From contig NZ_BQID01000002.1 in assembly GCF_021602345.1 (NCBI RefSeq), forward strand, positions 558,001-622,000: a DNA stretch of 64,000 bases, read 5' to 3'. This document shows, piece after piece, positions 35,421-44,591 of the stretch (positions within the stretch are counted from its first letter, which is position 1; each line of letters begins with the position of its first letter). This DNA is from Pseudomonas pharyngis. Its GTDB lineage: Bacteria > Pseudomonadota > Gammaproteobacteria > Pseudomonadales > Pseudomonadaceae. A program made the position numbers and the translations under genes. The notes under the pieces are model-generated. The model had not been told where the DNA came from, made no database searches, and saw only the letters and a list, made by a program, of their open reading frames with translations.

Positions 35421-37004
35421 ATGAAGAAGCTCAGTCAGGAGGAAATCACCGACAAGCTGCACCGGGGCCCCTTCACGCGAGGTCCAGGACTGGAGCGCCT
35501 GTCCGATCCAGTTATCGACACTCCCATGCTGGTCACTCTGGAACAGTTACGCCCCTACGAACACAACCCACGCTTCATCCGTAATCCGCTTTATGACGAT
35601 ATCAAGGCATCAATCCGTGAACGCGGGCTGGATCAACCTCCACCGATTACCCGCCGCCCGGGTGAAACCTCTTTCATCATCCGCAACGGTGGTAATACGC
35701 GCTTGGCGATTCTCGGCGAGCTGTGGCAGGAAACCCGCGACGAGCGTTTCTTCCGCATCAATTGCCTGTTCCGACCCTGGACCAATGAAATCAGCGCCTT
35801 ACTCGGCCATCTTGCTGAAAGCGATCTGCATGGCCAGCTCACTTTTATCGAGCGTGCTCTGGCAGTGACCAAACTCAAGACCATGCTTGAATCAGATGGC
35901 GCAACACTCTCGCAACGTGAGCTGGCACGACGTCTTGCCGCTGGAGGCTATCCAATTTCGCAGTCGCACATCAGCCGGATGCTGGACACCCTTGAACATT
36001 TACTGCCCGCCATTCCACAAACCCTGTATGCCGGGTTGGGAAAACCAAAAATTGAACGCCTAATTGGTCTGCGTAGCCAGGCTGAACGAACCTGGAATCG
36101 TTATCCAACCGACGCCATCGCTTTTCCCGAGTTTTGGCTCGACACCCTAGGGCAATTCGATGCCGACCCAGAGTCCTTCGACCTTGAGCAAATCCAAGAT
36201 GAACTGCTCGAACGCATGAGTCGCTTACTCGGACAGTCCTACCGCATGTTGGCCCTGGAGCTGGGCGATACCCAACGGGTTATGCAGACGCCGGGCGTAG
36301 TCATCACGCCCCCGCAGAACAACCTTCTGCCGAGCGTTGATGAGCCCGCGGCCGAGCCTCCTCCACCCGGGCCGCATCCCAAATCAGCTCAAACCTGGAC
36401 GCAGACCGAAACAGAGCGAGAGGAACAGCTCACGCTGCCCGTAACGAATGTCGTATCAGCAGTCAGCTCTCCGTCACGTGTCCAGCAGATCCGCGAACAG
36501 ATTGAACGCGACACTGCCCCCAAACCAGAACCAACCGTCGCAATCTGCCCGATCGACGACATCTGGATCATCGCACCAACACTGGATACCCCCGAACAAC
36601 TGCGTTTAGCCATTGCCGGCTTGGCTCGGGAAATGGCGGCCTATGCCGGACATCCCGAGAGCATCATCGACCAAAAGCACGGCCTGGGTTTCGCCCTCAG
36701 CATCGAGCAGCTTGATCTTGCAGCCCCTCGTGCGGCCGGCGTTCACCTGTTGCTCTTGGCCCTGCTGCGTGCCCAAGACGAAGTAAACTGGGAGGATCGC
36801 AAGCAATTGCCCTCAGCTCTGTTCGGGCAGCTGTTGTTGGGGGTCTATCAACTTCCGCTGACAGATCGTCCCGCCGTGGACGTAGGGCTGGAGCGACTGC
36901 CGGACGGTCTGCTAATAAAACTGTATCGCCTCATTCGCTTATCCCGGCGCCTGATCGACTTAACGCTTACCCATGAAGACGATTCACCAAGGGAGCTGCC
37001 ATGA
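35421..37004 (+). CDS. parB: ParB-family protein, PFGI-1 ICE type
   Basis: A 527-residue ParB-like protein of the ICE_PFGI_1 class. The nuclease-like ParB N-terminus is MLVTLEQLRPYEHNPR, SIRERGLDQPPPITRRPGE and IIRNGGNTRLAILGEL. An HTH region follows (TLSQRELARRLAAGGYPISQ, SHISRMLDTLEHLL), then a long linker and a C-terminal domain. With ParA it is expected to partition the circular form. The stop overlaps the next gene by 4 bp (ATGA). Confidence 0.9.
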   Translation: MKKLSQEEITDKLHRGPFTRGPGLERLSDPVIDTPMLVTLEQLRPYEHNPRFIRNPLYDDIKASIRERGLDQPPPITRRPGETSFIIRNGGNTRLAILGELWQETRDERFFRINCLFRPWTNEISALLGHLAESDLHGQLTFIERALAVTKLKTMLESDGATLSQRELARRLAAGGYPISQSHISRMLDTLEHLLPAIPQTLYAGLGKPKIERLIGLRSQAERTWNRYPTDAIAFPEFWLDTLGQFDADPESFDLEQIQDELLERMSRLLGQSYRMLALELGDTQRVMQTPGVVITPPQNNLLPSVDEPAAEPPPPGPHPKSAQTWTQTETEREEQLTLPVTNVVSAVSSPSRVQQIREQIERDTAPKPEPTVAICPIDDIWIIAPTLDTPEQLRLAIAGLAREMAAYAGHPESIIDQKHGLGFALSIEQLDLAAPRAAGVHLLLLALLRAQDEVNWEDRKQLPSALFGQLLLGVYQLPLTDRPAVDVGLERLPDGLLIKLYRLIRLSRRLIDLTLTHEDDSPRELP

Positions 37005-37549
37005 ACCTGTCCTTCAATGTGCTCAACCAGGCCATGCTAACCCAGGTCCTTCACGAGTTGCGCCTGGGTAATCTGCAACGCTGCAAAGCACTCGGACTGG
37101 GTGAAGAGGACATCTACCTGTTGCAATCATTACCGCCGACCACCCTGTCACGCCTGGCCCATGCCACCGTCCCCTGGGTTGAGGTCAAGATTGATTCGCC
37201 GGTGTTGCATCGGTTGATCGACCAGGCCGAACGCGACGAACATAACGAGCGTTTAATCAACCGAGCGCTAAAGCTCGGTGCTAGCAGTACCATCATGTAT
37301 CAGTGCTTCGGCTTGGCGCATTCGGAAACCGCCCTGCGCCGACGTCTGCTCAAAATAGAAACCCGTAAGGGCCGCCCCCAGAACTTGAGCGAAGCGCAGG
37401 AACATGCGCTCTGGCAGCGTTGGTGCCAGCTACGCGATCAAGACGGTGCTGAGAATCAGCTCGACGCCATGATGATGTTGGCGGAGGAGCAACAGATCAG
37501 CTTGACCATCGTTTGGCAGCAGATCGACCATTACAGCAACGGAACATGA
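37001..37549 (+). CDS. DUF2857-family ICE protein
   Basis: A 182-residue protein of the DUF2857 family, found next to ParB in PFGI-1-class ICEs. Visible blocks include LNQAMLTQVLHELRLGNLQR, LSRLAHATVPWVEVKID and a small HTH-like segment IMYQCFGLAHSETALRRR. It starts with a 4-bp overlap with parB and ends with a 4-bp overlap with the next gene. Function unknown; a DNA-binding maintenance role is plausible. Confidence 0.82.
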   Translation: MNLSFNVLNQAMLTQVLHELRLGNLQRCKALGLGEEDIYLLQSLPPTTLSRLAHATVPWVEVKIDSPVLHRLIDQAERDEHNERLINRALKLGASSTIMYQCFGLAHSETALRRRLLKIETRKGRPQNLSEAQEHALWQRWCQLRDQDGAENQLDAMMMLAEEQQISLTIVWQQIDHYSNGT

Positions 37550-38733
37550 ACACTGCCCCTTCCAGTCGCTGGCAGCGTGTCCTGCAGCAATGCACCCAAC
37601 AACTAAGTGAACGTTGGCCCGCACGCCCCAGCACTGAACATCCTTCCAACCAGGCCCTGCAAGCAGGCTTCCTGTTCAGTGGCCAATCACACGAAGTCGT
37701 GCCGCGTCGCTTGCTGCTGGATTGTCGGCTGACGCCATTGGAGCGTAATGCATGGCAAGTATTTAGACTCATGCTGCAAGGCCAGGGTGTGGTCACACCG
37801 CGCTATGAAGATCTGCAACCTTACCTGTCGAGCGTACCCTACGGTGCGTCAGCCTCCCGTGAAACCATCGCTCGCGTCTTGACGATGCTCAGGCTGACCC
37901 GCTGGCTCAGTTTGGTGAGTCGTGGCCGCGATCATCTCAGCGGGCGCTTACAAGGTTCTCTGTACGTCCTGCACGATGAACCGTTAACGCCCGCCGAAGC
38001 CATGGAGCTGGATCAGGATTATCTGGAGCTGGTCGGACATGCCCTCTCTCACGCGACCAAGGCGGTGCGAATTGTCGCTCGGCATGTTTTGGAAGAAATT
38101 CATCAGGACACCGATATCGATTTGGATCGACTCCCCTCCCGGCTCGACAGTTGGAGCGACCAGTGGACACAGCAAGGATTGGATCTCGCACCCGATGAAG
38201 CGTTACACGATTCCGAACTGGGTGGCGCCCACCGCGTTCGGAATCGTGCAGGGCCTAGTTCGGAATCCGAACCGGGTCTGAACGCCCATGTTTCCGGCAG
38301 CGTTCGGAATGCGAATGCCGCCTGTACTGTATTAAAAGAAAGTATTTGTACGATACCGCGCGCGACCCCGGCGGTGGATAACCTGCACTGGCCTGATCCG
38401 CTGCACCTAAGTCCGAGCGAGCGGCAGGCCGTCACCGTGACGCTGAACAAGCTGAAACCAGCAGATCGGCAGGCGGTGCTCAACGAAGCGGGCGCGCGAT
38501 GTGCGGCAGGAAGCGTCCGCAAACCCGCGGCGTATCTGATGGGCCTGATCCAGCGGGCGCTGAAAGGCGATTTCCGCCCTTGGGCAGGTCAGGCTGAATC
38601 GTTACCCATGACAGAGCCGCCCCCCTCTCCCCCGCGCCAACTTAGGAAAAAGGGCGAACCCGCCTCTGCCCTCGCCCAAGCGTGCCTGGATGAACTACGC
38701 CAGCTGCGTAGCAAACCCCCTGGACGTCAGTAG
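37546..38733 (+). CDS. STY4528-family pathogenicity-island replication protein
   Basis: A 395-residue protein of the STY4528 family, associated with replication or maintenance of SPI-7/PFGI-type islands. An N-terminal winged-helix-like part (RRLLLDCRLTPLERNAWQVF, YGASASRETIARVLTML) is followed by an acidic middle region and a basic, proline-rich C-terminus. The start at 37546 forms the ATGA overlap with DUF2857; a longer frame lies inside that gene. Confidence 0.82.
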   Translation: MNTAPSSRWQRVLQQCTQQLSERWPARPSTEHPSNQALQAGFLFSGQSHEVVPRRLLLDCRLTPLERNAWQVFRLMLQGQGVVTPRYEDLQPYLSSVPYGASASRETIARVLTMLRLTRWLSLVSRGRDHLSGRLQGSLYVLHDEPLTPAEAMELDQDYLELVGHALSHATKAVRIVARHVLEEIHQDTDIDLDRLPSRLDSWSDQWTQQGLDLAPDEALHDSELGGAHRVRNRAGPSSESEPGLNAHVSGSVRNANAACTVLKESICTIPRATPAVDNLHWPDPLHLSPSERQAVTVTLNKLKPADRQAVLNEAGARCAAGSVRKPAAYLMGLIQRALKGDFRPWAGQAESLPMTEPPPSPPRQLRKKGEPASALAQACLDELRQLRSKPPGRQ

Positions 38734-38877
38734 ATTTGATGCCACTGGCATCACTGACGAGCGTCTCGAAATTCAACCATCTCAAACCAAACCGAACACA
38801 CCGCATTCAGCTTTTCAGCTGTCCTTGACCTTCATATATCGCAACGTCTCCGTGCAAGCCTATGCGAGGACTACAAC

Positions 38878-39642
38878 GTGGCCGATCACTATCAGCTCAA
38901 CCTGGGTTCATTGCGCAGTAGCATCACGCTGACGCTGCACACGCACCACGCCGCCCGGATCTGGCAGGGCCGGACCGCACGCAAAGGAGTCCACCCGATT
39001 ATGGGTATGGCGGGCTACATCAGCGTCACAAACCTGATCAAACAAGCCGCAGCGCAGGACGATCCTTATGCCGACTGGGCGATCGTGCAGCTCGAAGAAA
39101 AATTGATGCAGGCCAAGGCTGGGATGCTGGAACTGACCCAGCAGTTGGACCGGATCAGACAGGAGCTGCCGACGCAGATCGACATGAGCGATAACCTCAA
39201 TATCCACCCCGTCACCTTACCCTTGTACATCGGCAGCCAACTGGGATTTCTCGCCGTCTACCTGCTGACTGACTACGACACGCTGGTGCGGCATACACTG
39301 TTGGCACATCACACCGCCCTGATCGGTCGCCGAGACATGGAAGCCTGGATCGACGACGGCGCCCACCTGCTGCGCAGTTTGTTCGGTCAGGCGCAGCGCT
39401 ATCGGCATGCTGGCATCACCCGTGATGACATGGCTGCGAACAACGCCCGTGCTCTGGCGGCTATGGAGAAGTTTGGACTCCCCCCTATGGACATCCTTGA
39501 AGGGCATCGCCGCTCTCAGTTCGCGCCACCCATCATTCGTCGGGGCGCTGTGGCAGTGGATGACGCCGACGCGTTGGCAGAGGACGCGTTAGAGCCGTCT
39601 GCGGCAGTGGATGATCGAGAGGACGAAGTATGCCCCCCCTGA
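38878..39642 (+). CDS. PFL_4669-family integrating conjugative element protein (TIGR03761)
   Basis: A 254-residue ICE protein. Family features are LGSLRSSITLTLHTHHAARI at the start, WQGRTARKGVHPIMGMAGY, LPLYIGSQLGFLAVYLLTDY and an acidic C-terminus. It uses a GTG start at 38878 with GCGAGGA 8 bp upstream. It overlaps the DUF3158 gene by 13 bp. The molecular role is unknown; it is part of the conserved block before ssb and topB. Confidence 0.87.
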   Translation: MADHYQLNLGSLRSSITLTLHTHHAARIWQGRTARKGVHPIMGMAGYISVTNLIKQAAAQDDPYADWAIVQLEEKLMQAKAGMLELTQQLDRIRQELPTQIDMSDNLNIHPVTLPLYIGSQLGFLAVYLLTDYDTLVRHTLLAHHTALIGRRDMEAWIDDGAHLLRSLFGQAQRYRHAGITRDDMAANNARALAAMEKFGLPPMDILEGHRRSQFAPPIIRRGAVAVDDADALAEDALEPSAAVDDREDEVCPP

Positions 39643-40148
39643 TCGCGACTCAACCAATGCCCCTCGAAACACTAACACCGGATGCCTATCGACAGCTCGA
39701 ACACGCTGCTTCCCTAAAAGGCCTTTTGAAACCTTTTAAGGGTAAGGGGGAACTGGAATACCTGGCGCAGGTGGCGAGGGCAACTGAGGCGCAGTTACGT
39801 CTTCTGATGGAGGCTGTGGCGCAGCAGGCCGGGCAACCGCCTTACTCGTTGCTGGATATTCGATTGGTGCTGCAGAACACCAGTGCGCGGAGCACCTTTT
39901 TGCGATGGCGCACCCGCGATTTTGCCCGTATGGGCGTTGCGGTCTGGGAACGCCAGGTCTCCAGCAAGGCCTTGCCGCCAACCGTACGCGAGGGATTGCA
40001 CCGTTTCGAATGCGAACGCATTGCACTGAACTTGCAGATGAGCGTGGTGCATTCGCTCTACCGTCAGGCTTCAACCTGCGCGATCAAAATGGCCAGCGCC
40101 GAACGGCTGCTGCGCCAGTCCACACCAGCAGCGGAGATATCACGATGA
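39630..40148 (+). CDS. DUF3158-family protein
   Basis: A 172-residue helical protein of the DUF3158 family, always found between PFL_4669 and the ICE single-strand DNA-binding protein. Visible blocks are ASLKGLLKPFKGKGELEYLA and STFLRWRTRDFARMGVAVWE. It ends in a 4-bp overlap (ATGA) with ssb. No function is known. Confidence 0.85.
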   Translation: MPPLIATQPMPLETLTPDAYRQLEHAASLKGLLKPFKGKGELEYLAQVARATEAQLRLLMEAVAQQAGQPPYSLLDIRLVLQNTSARSTFLRWRTRDFARMGVAVWERQVSSKALPPTVREGLHRFECERIALNLQMSVVHSLYRQASTCAIKMASAERLLRQSTPAAEISR

Positions 40149-40615
40149 GTACTTTTTTCGTCGGCGAAGGCAACATCGGCAGTGCGCCAGAGTTCCAGGA
40201 ATTCCCGTCAGGCAATGACGAGCCACGGCGTCTGCTGCGCCTGAATGTGTACTTCGACAACCCCGTGCCACGCGATGGCAGCTACGAAGATCGAGGCGGC
40301 TATTGGGCGCCGGTCGAGCTCTGGCACCGCGACGCCGAACACTGGAGCACGCTGTACCAGAAAGGCATGCGCGTGTTGGTAGAGGGCCGCACCGTACGCG
40401 ACGAGTGGGAGGACAGTGAAGACAATGCGCGGGTCACCTTCAAGATCGAGGCGCGTCGTGTCGGCATTCTGCCTCATCGCGTGCAGAACGTGGTCATGCG
40501 GGAGCGCTCAGGTGAATCAGCTTCGTCTGCGGCTCCCGTCGGGCAGGCTACAGACCTGGCCAGCTCGCCTGCGTCGAAGTCCAAAAAGCGCAGAGGGCAG
40601 CCACCATCGGCATGA
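40145..40615 (+). CDS. ssb: Single-stranded DNA-binding protein, ICE type
   Basis: A 156-residue OB-fold protein: MSTFFVGEGNIGSAPEFQEF at the N-terminus, LLRLNVYFDNPVPRDG, WAPVELWHRDAEHWSTLYQK and GMRVLVEGRTVRDEWED, then a basic C-terminal tail without the acidic tip of housekeeping SSB. It is expected to coat the transferred strand during conjugation or rolling-circle replication. The start overlaps DUF3158 by 4 bp. Confidence 0.88.
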   Translation: MSTFFVGEGNIGSAPEFQEFPSGNDEPRRLLRLNVYFDNPVPRDGSYEDRGGYWAPVELWHRDAEHWSTLYQKGMRVLVEGRTVRDEWEDSEDNARVTFKIEARRVGILPHRVQNVVMRERSGESASSAAPVGQATDLASSPASKSKKRRGQPPSA

Positions 40616-40750
40616 CTGACTTGAGGCACAAAAATTGCGCCTTTGCGCGAAGTTCCTGGTCTGTCATTACTCGCTGCTCATGAAGCACTGTCGTCCACGT
40701 GACTACATGGTAGTAGCCACGCCCCATTCAAGACTGCCCTCACCGACTAA

Positions 40751-40781
40751 TATGAGGAACCTGCCATTCAGGTTTCTCATA
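40751..40781. promoter_or_regulatory. Stem-loop upstream of topB
   Basis: A 13-bp stem with one G-T pair (40751-40763 with 40769-40781) and a 5-base loop. It is centred about 70 bp before topB, in the 221-bp gap after ssb. It lacks a T-run, so an operator or leader hairpin is more likely than a terminator. Confidence 0.4.
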
Positions 40782-40836
40782 TCTCGCCACTGATGTTTCC
40801 GACAACGCTGCTCCGACCTCAATACGGAGCAGTTCT

Positions 40837-42804
40837 ATGCGCCTCTTCCTCTGCGAAAAACCTTCCCAGGGTCGGGACATCGCCAAGGTACTCGGGGCCA
40901 CTCGGCGTGGTGATGGTTGCCTGATTGGCACAGAGACAACCGTAACGTGGTGTATCGGCCACCTGCTGGAGATAGCATCGCCTGAAGCCTATGGCGAGCA
41001 ATTCAAGAGTTGGTCGTTGGATCATCTACCGATCATTCCCGCGCAGTGGATGGTCGAGGTCAAACCCAAGACTGCGGCACAGTTCAAAGTCATCAAGCGC
41101 CTGCTCAGTGAAGCCTCTGCTGTCGTCATCGCGACCGACGCCGATCGTGAAGGTGAAATGATTGCCCGCGAGCTACTAGAACTCTGCAAGTATCGAGGTC
41201 CCGTTCAACGTCTTTGGTTGTCCGCACTCAATGAGGCGTCGATTCGCAACGCACTTTCCTCACTAAAGTCTGGTCAGGAGACCTTCCTGCTTTACCACTC
41301 AGCCCTCGCCCGCAGCCGAGCCGACTGGCTGATCGGCATGAACCTGAGTCGTTTGTTTACCCTTCTTGGTCGGCGGGCGGGCTACGACGGTGTATTGTCG
41401 GTTGGACGCGTCCAGACACCCACTTTACGTTTGGTAGTCGATCGGGATCGTGCGATTGCCAGCTTCGTCTCGGTGCCCTACTGGGAAGTGGAGGTGCACC
41501 TGTCCTCAATGGGGCAACCATTCATCACGTCGTGGTTACCACCCAGCTCAGGGCAGGACGAGGCAGGTCGTTGCCTGCAACAAGCGCTGGTCACTCAGGC
41601 GGCCCAAGAGATTTCTAGCAGTATGACCGCCACAGTGCTCTCGCTGCAGACTGAGCGTTTCCGAGAACCTCCGCCCCTGCCCTTCGACCTAAGCACACTG
41701 CAAGAAGTCTGCTCGCGCAAACTGGGACTCGGCGCTCAGGAAACCCTGAACATCGCCCAAGCCCTGTATGAAACCTACAAAGCCACCACCTATCCGCGCA
41801 GTGATTGCCGCTATTTGCCGGATAGTCTGTTCAACGAGGTTCCCGCGGTATTCGATGCCCTGCTCAAAACGGATCCGGCGCTGCAGCCCACATTCGGAAG
41901 ACTCGATCGATCACTGCACTCCCGCGTGTGGAACGATTCCAAGGTCACCGCGCACCACGCCATCATCCCCACCACCGAGCCGGCGAACCTGGCGCGGATG
42001 TCCGAACAAGAACGCCAAGTCTACGAACTGATTCGTAGTCACTACCTCGCGCAATTCCTACCGCATCACGAGTTTGATCGAACCGAGGTCGAACTGGAGT
42101 GCGGCGCCGAGCGTTTGACTGCTGTTGGCAAACAGATCATCGTCCATGGCTGGAAAGGTTTACTCTCCGACAACGCCGAAGACGATGAACCCAGTCGAAA
42201 ATCCCAGAGGTTGCCCGCCCTACAACAGGGTATGCAATGCGAAGTGGACGACGTCGAACTCAAGTCCATGCGCACCGCTGCGCCCAAACCGCTCACCGAG
42301 GGCGATCTAGTCAAGGCGATGAAAAACGTCGCCAAGTTGGTCAACGATCCGCGCCTTAAACAGAAACTTCGGGACACCACCGGTATCGGCACCGAAGCCA
42401 CACGAGCTGGCATCATCAAAGGGTTGATTGATCGCGGTTACTTGCTGAAGAAAAAACGTGCATTAACGGCCTCCGCAGCGGCCCATACCCTGATCGAAGC
42501 GGTACCCGCGGCAGTCGCCGATCCGGGTATGACAGCGATCTGGGAGCAAGCTCTGGATGAAATCGAAGCAGGACGTCTGAGCTTGGATGCATTCGTTGCC
42601 AAGCAGGCGCATTGGATTACGCAGCTGATCGCAAACTGCGGAGCGCTCACCTTGTCGGTACCGGTCGAAGCCGGGCCGGCTTGCCCCAATTGCAATGCCT
42701 CAACGCTCAGGCGAAAGGGAAAATCAGGGCCGTTCTGGTCATGCTCCCACTACCCCGACTGCAAAGGCACCGTGCCAATCAGCAAAGGGACGCCTCGTCC
42801 ATGA
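40837..42804 (+). CDS. topB: DNA topoisomerase III
   Basis: A 655-residue type IA topoisomerase. The TOPRIM domain starts MRLFLCEKPSQGRDIAKVLG and has ATDADREGEMIARE near residue 105. The catalytic Tyr319 lies in TTYPRSDCRYLP, and YEL and GTEATRAGIIKGLIDRGYL blocks follow. A C-terminal zinc ribbon holds CPNCN and CSHYPDCKG. The gene is conserved in PFGI-1/SPI-7-type ICEs, where it is thought to resolve intermediates of transfer or replication. Confidence 0.95.
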   Translation: MRLFLCEKPSQGRDIAKVLGATRRGDGCLIGTETTVTWCIGHLLEIASPEAYGEQFKSWSLDHLPIIPAQWMVEVKPKTAAQFKVIKRLLSEASAVVIATDADREGEMIARELLELCKYRGPVQRLWLSALNEASIRNALSSLKSGQETFLLYHSALARSRADWLIGMNLSRLFTLLGRRAGYDGVLSVGRVQTPTLRLVVDRDRAIASFVSVPYWEVEVHLSSMGQPFITSWLPPSSGQDEAGRCLQQALVTQAAQEISSSMTATVLSLQTERFREPPPLPFDLSTLQEVCSRKLGLGAQETLNIAQALYETYKATTYPRSDCRYLPDSLFNEVPAVFDALLKTDPALQPTFGRLDRSLHSRVWNDSKVTAHHAIIPTTEPANLARMSEQERQVYELIRSHYLAQFLPHHEFDRTEVELECGAERLTAVGKQIIVHGWKGLLSDNAEDDEPSRKSQRLPALQQGMQCEVDDVELKSMRTAAPKPLTEGDLVKAMKNVAKLVNDPRLKQKLRDTTGIGTEATRAGIIKGLIDRGYLLKKKRALTASAAAHTLIEAVPAAVADPGMTAIWEQALDEIEAGRLSLDAFVAKQAHWITQLIANCGALTLSVPVEAGPACPNCNASTLRRKGKSGPFWSCSHYPDCKGTVPISKGTPRP

Positions 42805-42842
42805 GGCGCCATTGGTGTCCACATGAATCTTGGGGTGATGAG

Positions 42843-43100
42843 TCAGTGCATCATCAATGGCGGCTGATCCTTCTCCAAGTCGCTTAGCGGTCGTCCGATT
42901 TCACGGGCCAAGGCGATGCCTGTCGCTATCCATATCTGCCCCAGTTCGTTGAACGCTTTCAGGTGAGCAGGATCTTCGTTAAGCCAATGAACAAGGCTGT
43001 TGCGGTGTTCGGGGTTATCAGGGCAGTCATGGATTTTGATGAACAGCTCCAGTGTTCGATCCCAGATCAGGTCCATGACGTTCTCGCGCTGCTCATCCAT
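42843..43100 (-). CDS. Small FecR N-terminus-like (DUF4880) protein
   Basis: An 85-residue protein on the opposite strand. It resembles the N-terminal cytoplasmic segment of FecR-type sigma regulators: LVHWLNEDPAHLKAFNELGQ followed by IW. No sigma factor or receptor is nearby, and the membrane and periplasmic domains of FecR are absent. Start 43100 has an AAAGG site 6 bp upstream; an ATG 18 bp earlier is an alternative. It is divergent from an XRE regulator, suggesting a small regulatory pair; the function is unknown. Confidence 0.6.
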   Translation of the reverse strand: MDEQRENVMDLIWDRTLELFIKIHDCPDNPEHRNSLVHWLNEDPAHLKAFNELGQIWIATGIALAREIGRPLSDLEKDQPPLMMH

Positions 43101-43308
43101 GCTCAACCTTTCCTCCATTTGGTCCTATCGAACCGCTCAGTCTCACTGGTCACTACGGGCTCTGTTCCTGGAGGAACAGACGTCACGTCGCGACAAACAG
43201 CTATTTCAGTCAATATAGCAACCATATAAGTCGATACTCAACCTCTAAGGATGTTCATGTCAACGGGTCTTTGCTCAACCATTCGGGTTGAATTGGAGAA
43301 CTGATCAC

Positions 43309-43650
43309 TTGGCACATAAACATCCAACCCAAGCCCAAATCGGGCGCATGATCGCGAAACACCGCACTCAGCGTAATCTGACCCAGGAAGAGGTGGCTGA
43401 ACGGCTGGGGATCGGCAGCGAAGCCATTTCGCGCCTTGAGCGGGGCGTGGTTGAGCTTTCCGTGGTCAAACTGATGCAACTGGCGGACATCTTCGACTGC
43501 CGGATGGATGAACTGCTAACGGAGTCGAGCAGTCGCCCCAACGACCAGGGCCAGATGATCGCGGGTCTGCTGAGCGGCCTTCAAGAAAGCGACCGTGCCT
43601 TTATCCTGACGACCGTCGAACAGTTGGCCGCTCATCTCAGTAGCAAATAA
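43309..43650 (+). CDS. XRE-family helix-turn-helix regulator
   Basis: A 113-residue Cro/CI-type DNA-binding protein. The HTH_3 domain (residues about 10-65) reads IGRMIAKHRTQRNLTQEEVA, ERLGIGSEAISRLERGV and LMQLADIFDCRMDELL. A short helical C-terminus follows. The TTG at 43309 was preferred, with GGAGA 9 bp upstream; another TTG lies at 43288. It is the last intact ICE gene before the foreign cargo insert. Confidence 0.8.
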   Translation: MAHKHPTQAQIGRMIAKHRTQRNLTQEEVAERLGIGSEAISRLERGVVELSVVKLMQLADIFDCRMDELLTESSSRPNDQGQMIAGLLSGLQESDRAFILTTVEQLAAHLSSK

Positions 43651-43716
43651 CCTCTTTACCCACTGGCTTGACTTCGTCACACCCGCTCTGCTGTAGTACG
43701 TCAGGATCATCGCTTA

Positions 43717-44142
43717 CGGCGACCCAAGACCGATTCGCTCCGGGTAGTTCGGTCGGACTCCCTGAGTTCGGAGCCTTCTCTTCTGCGGAATTCCATTCCC
43801 GCTTTGTGCTCGACCTGATAGTGGTGGCGGATGACCACTGTCGCCTCTGCCAGGCAACAGCGGTCATCCGCCACGGCGATCATATTCAGTCCCGGAGCCC
43901 ACCGGGGAAACACTGGGCACCCTTTGTGCGCGGATGCGTGCCAGCATGTTCCGACCCAGGCCACGACAAGGGTTGGTTGGCGAATCAGGGCGCAGTTAAA
44001 TCAAGTTTTGCGAGGAGCTTGTCGACTGCGTCAGACCGCCTAAGGTGGCTTTTCTCTTCCTCGCCTGGCGCCCCACCAGGCCCCCTCTTCATTTTTTCAT
44101 TTCTTAATTCCACTGACTGCCACCGTATTCCGGCCATTAAAA
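43717..44142. repeat. Left copy of diverged direct repeat flanking the cargo
   Basis: This non-coding stretch is largely the same as 51531-51846, in the same orientation. Both start CGGCGACCCA and include GCCGATTCGCTCCGGG-type, CGACCCAGGCCACGACAAGG and AAGTTTTGCGAGGAGCT segments, ending near TATTCCGGCCA. The left copy carries an extra block of about 103 bp (43834-43936) with a large hairpin that the right copy lacks. The pair brackets the whole foreign cargo. Confidence 0.8.
43824..43874. repeat. Large imperfect palindrome (hairpin) in the left repeat
   Basis: GTGGCGGATGACC (43824-43836) pairs perfectly with 43862-43874, and the stem continues after one mismatch for 4 more pairs, with a small GCCT/AGGC inner stem. 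The right repeat copy lacks this block. Confidence 0.7.
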
Positions 44143-44444
44143 TATGGCCTGTATGAAGCGTTCTGATTGAATGCAGATCGCATCAGAAGCCTATACAGGG
44201 CAACGGTTAGACCGGATTGAGGTTTTTTTCAGGAGTTCCAACTCTATGGCCTAGGAGTCCATAAGAGCATCGCGGCAGCAAGCCTCATCACGCCATGGCG
44301 AGCGATAAGGCAACCGTTCAAGGATTATCTCATCCTCTCCTTGCCGCAGAAATTAAACGCGCAGCCCTTGAGCCGCGCGTTCGCCATGCGGTGACCGATA
44401 GTAGTAACAGGCTTCGTCAGCGCGGTTTCGGAGCTGGCCACCGT
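44143..44444. other. Unassigned spacer left of the Tn4371-like remnant
   Basis: No supported gene. It joins the end of the left direct repeat to the DUF2274 remnant. Confidence 0.5.
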
Positions 44445-44591
44445 GGCATCGACCGCTTCGCCGTAGGTCTACGCGTGCAGCGCGGCATAGCGGTCGAGGT
44501 CGGCCTTGAGCGTGACCGGACATCCGAACGTAAGCTTGATGTTCTCGGTTTTCGGCAATGGCCCCAGCCGCAGCTTCTTGGGCGTGCTCAT
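44445..44591 (-). pseudogene. DUF2274 remnant (Tn4371-type conjugation module)
   Basis: The minus strand starts MSTPKKLRLGPLPKTENIKL and continues with LKADLDRYAALHA, then an in-frame TAG (44469-44471), then TYGEAVDA before homology is lost. This is the small DUF2274 protein that follows trbI in Tn4371-like ICEs. Its ATG overlaps the trbI stop by 4 bp, as in an intact operon. The stop codon and lost C-terminus make it non-functional. Confidence 0.72.
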
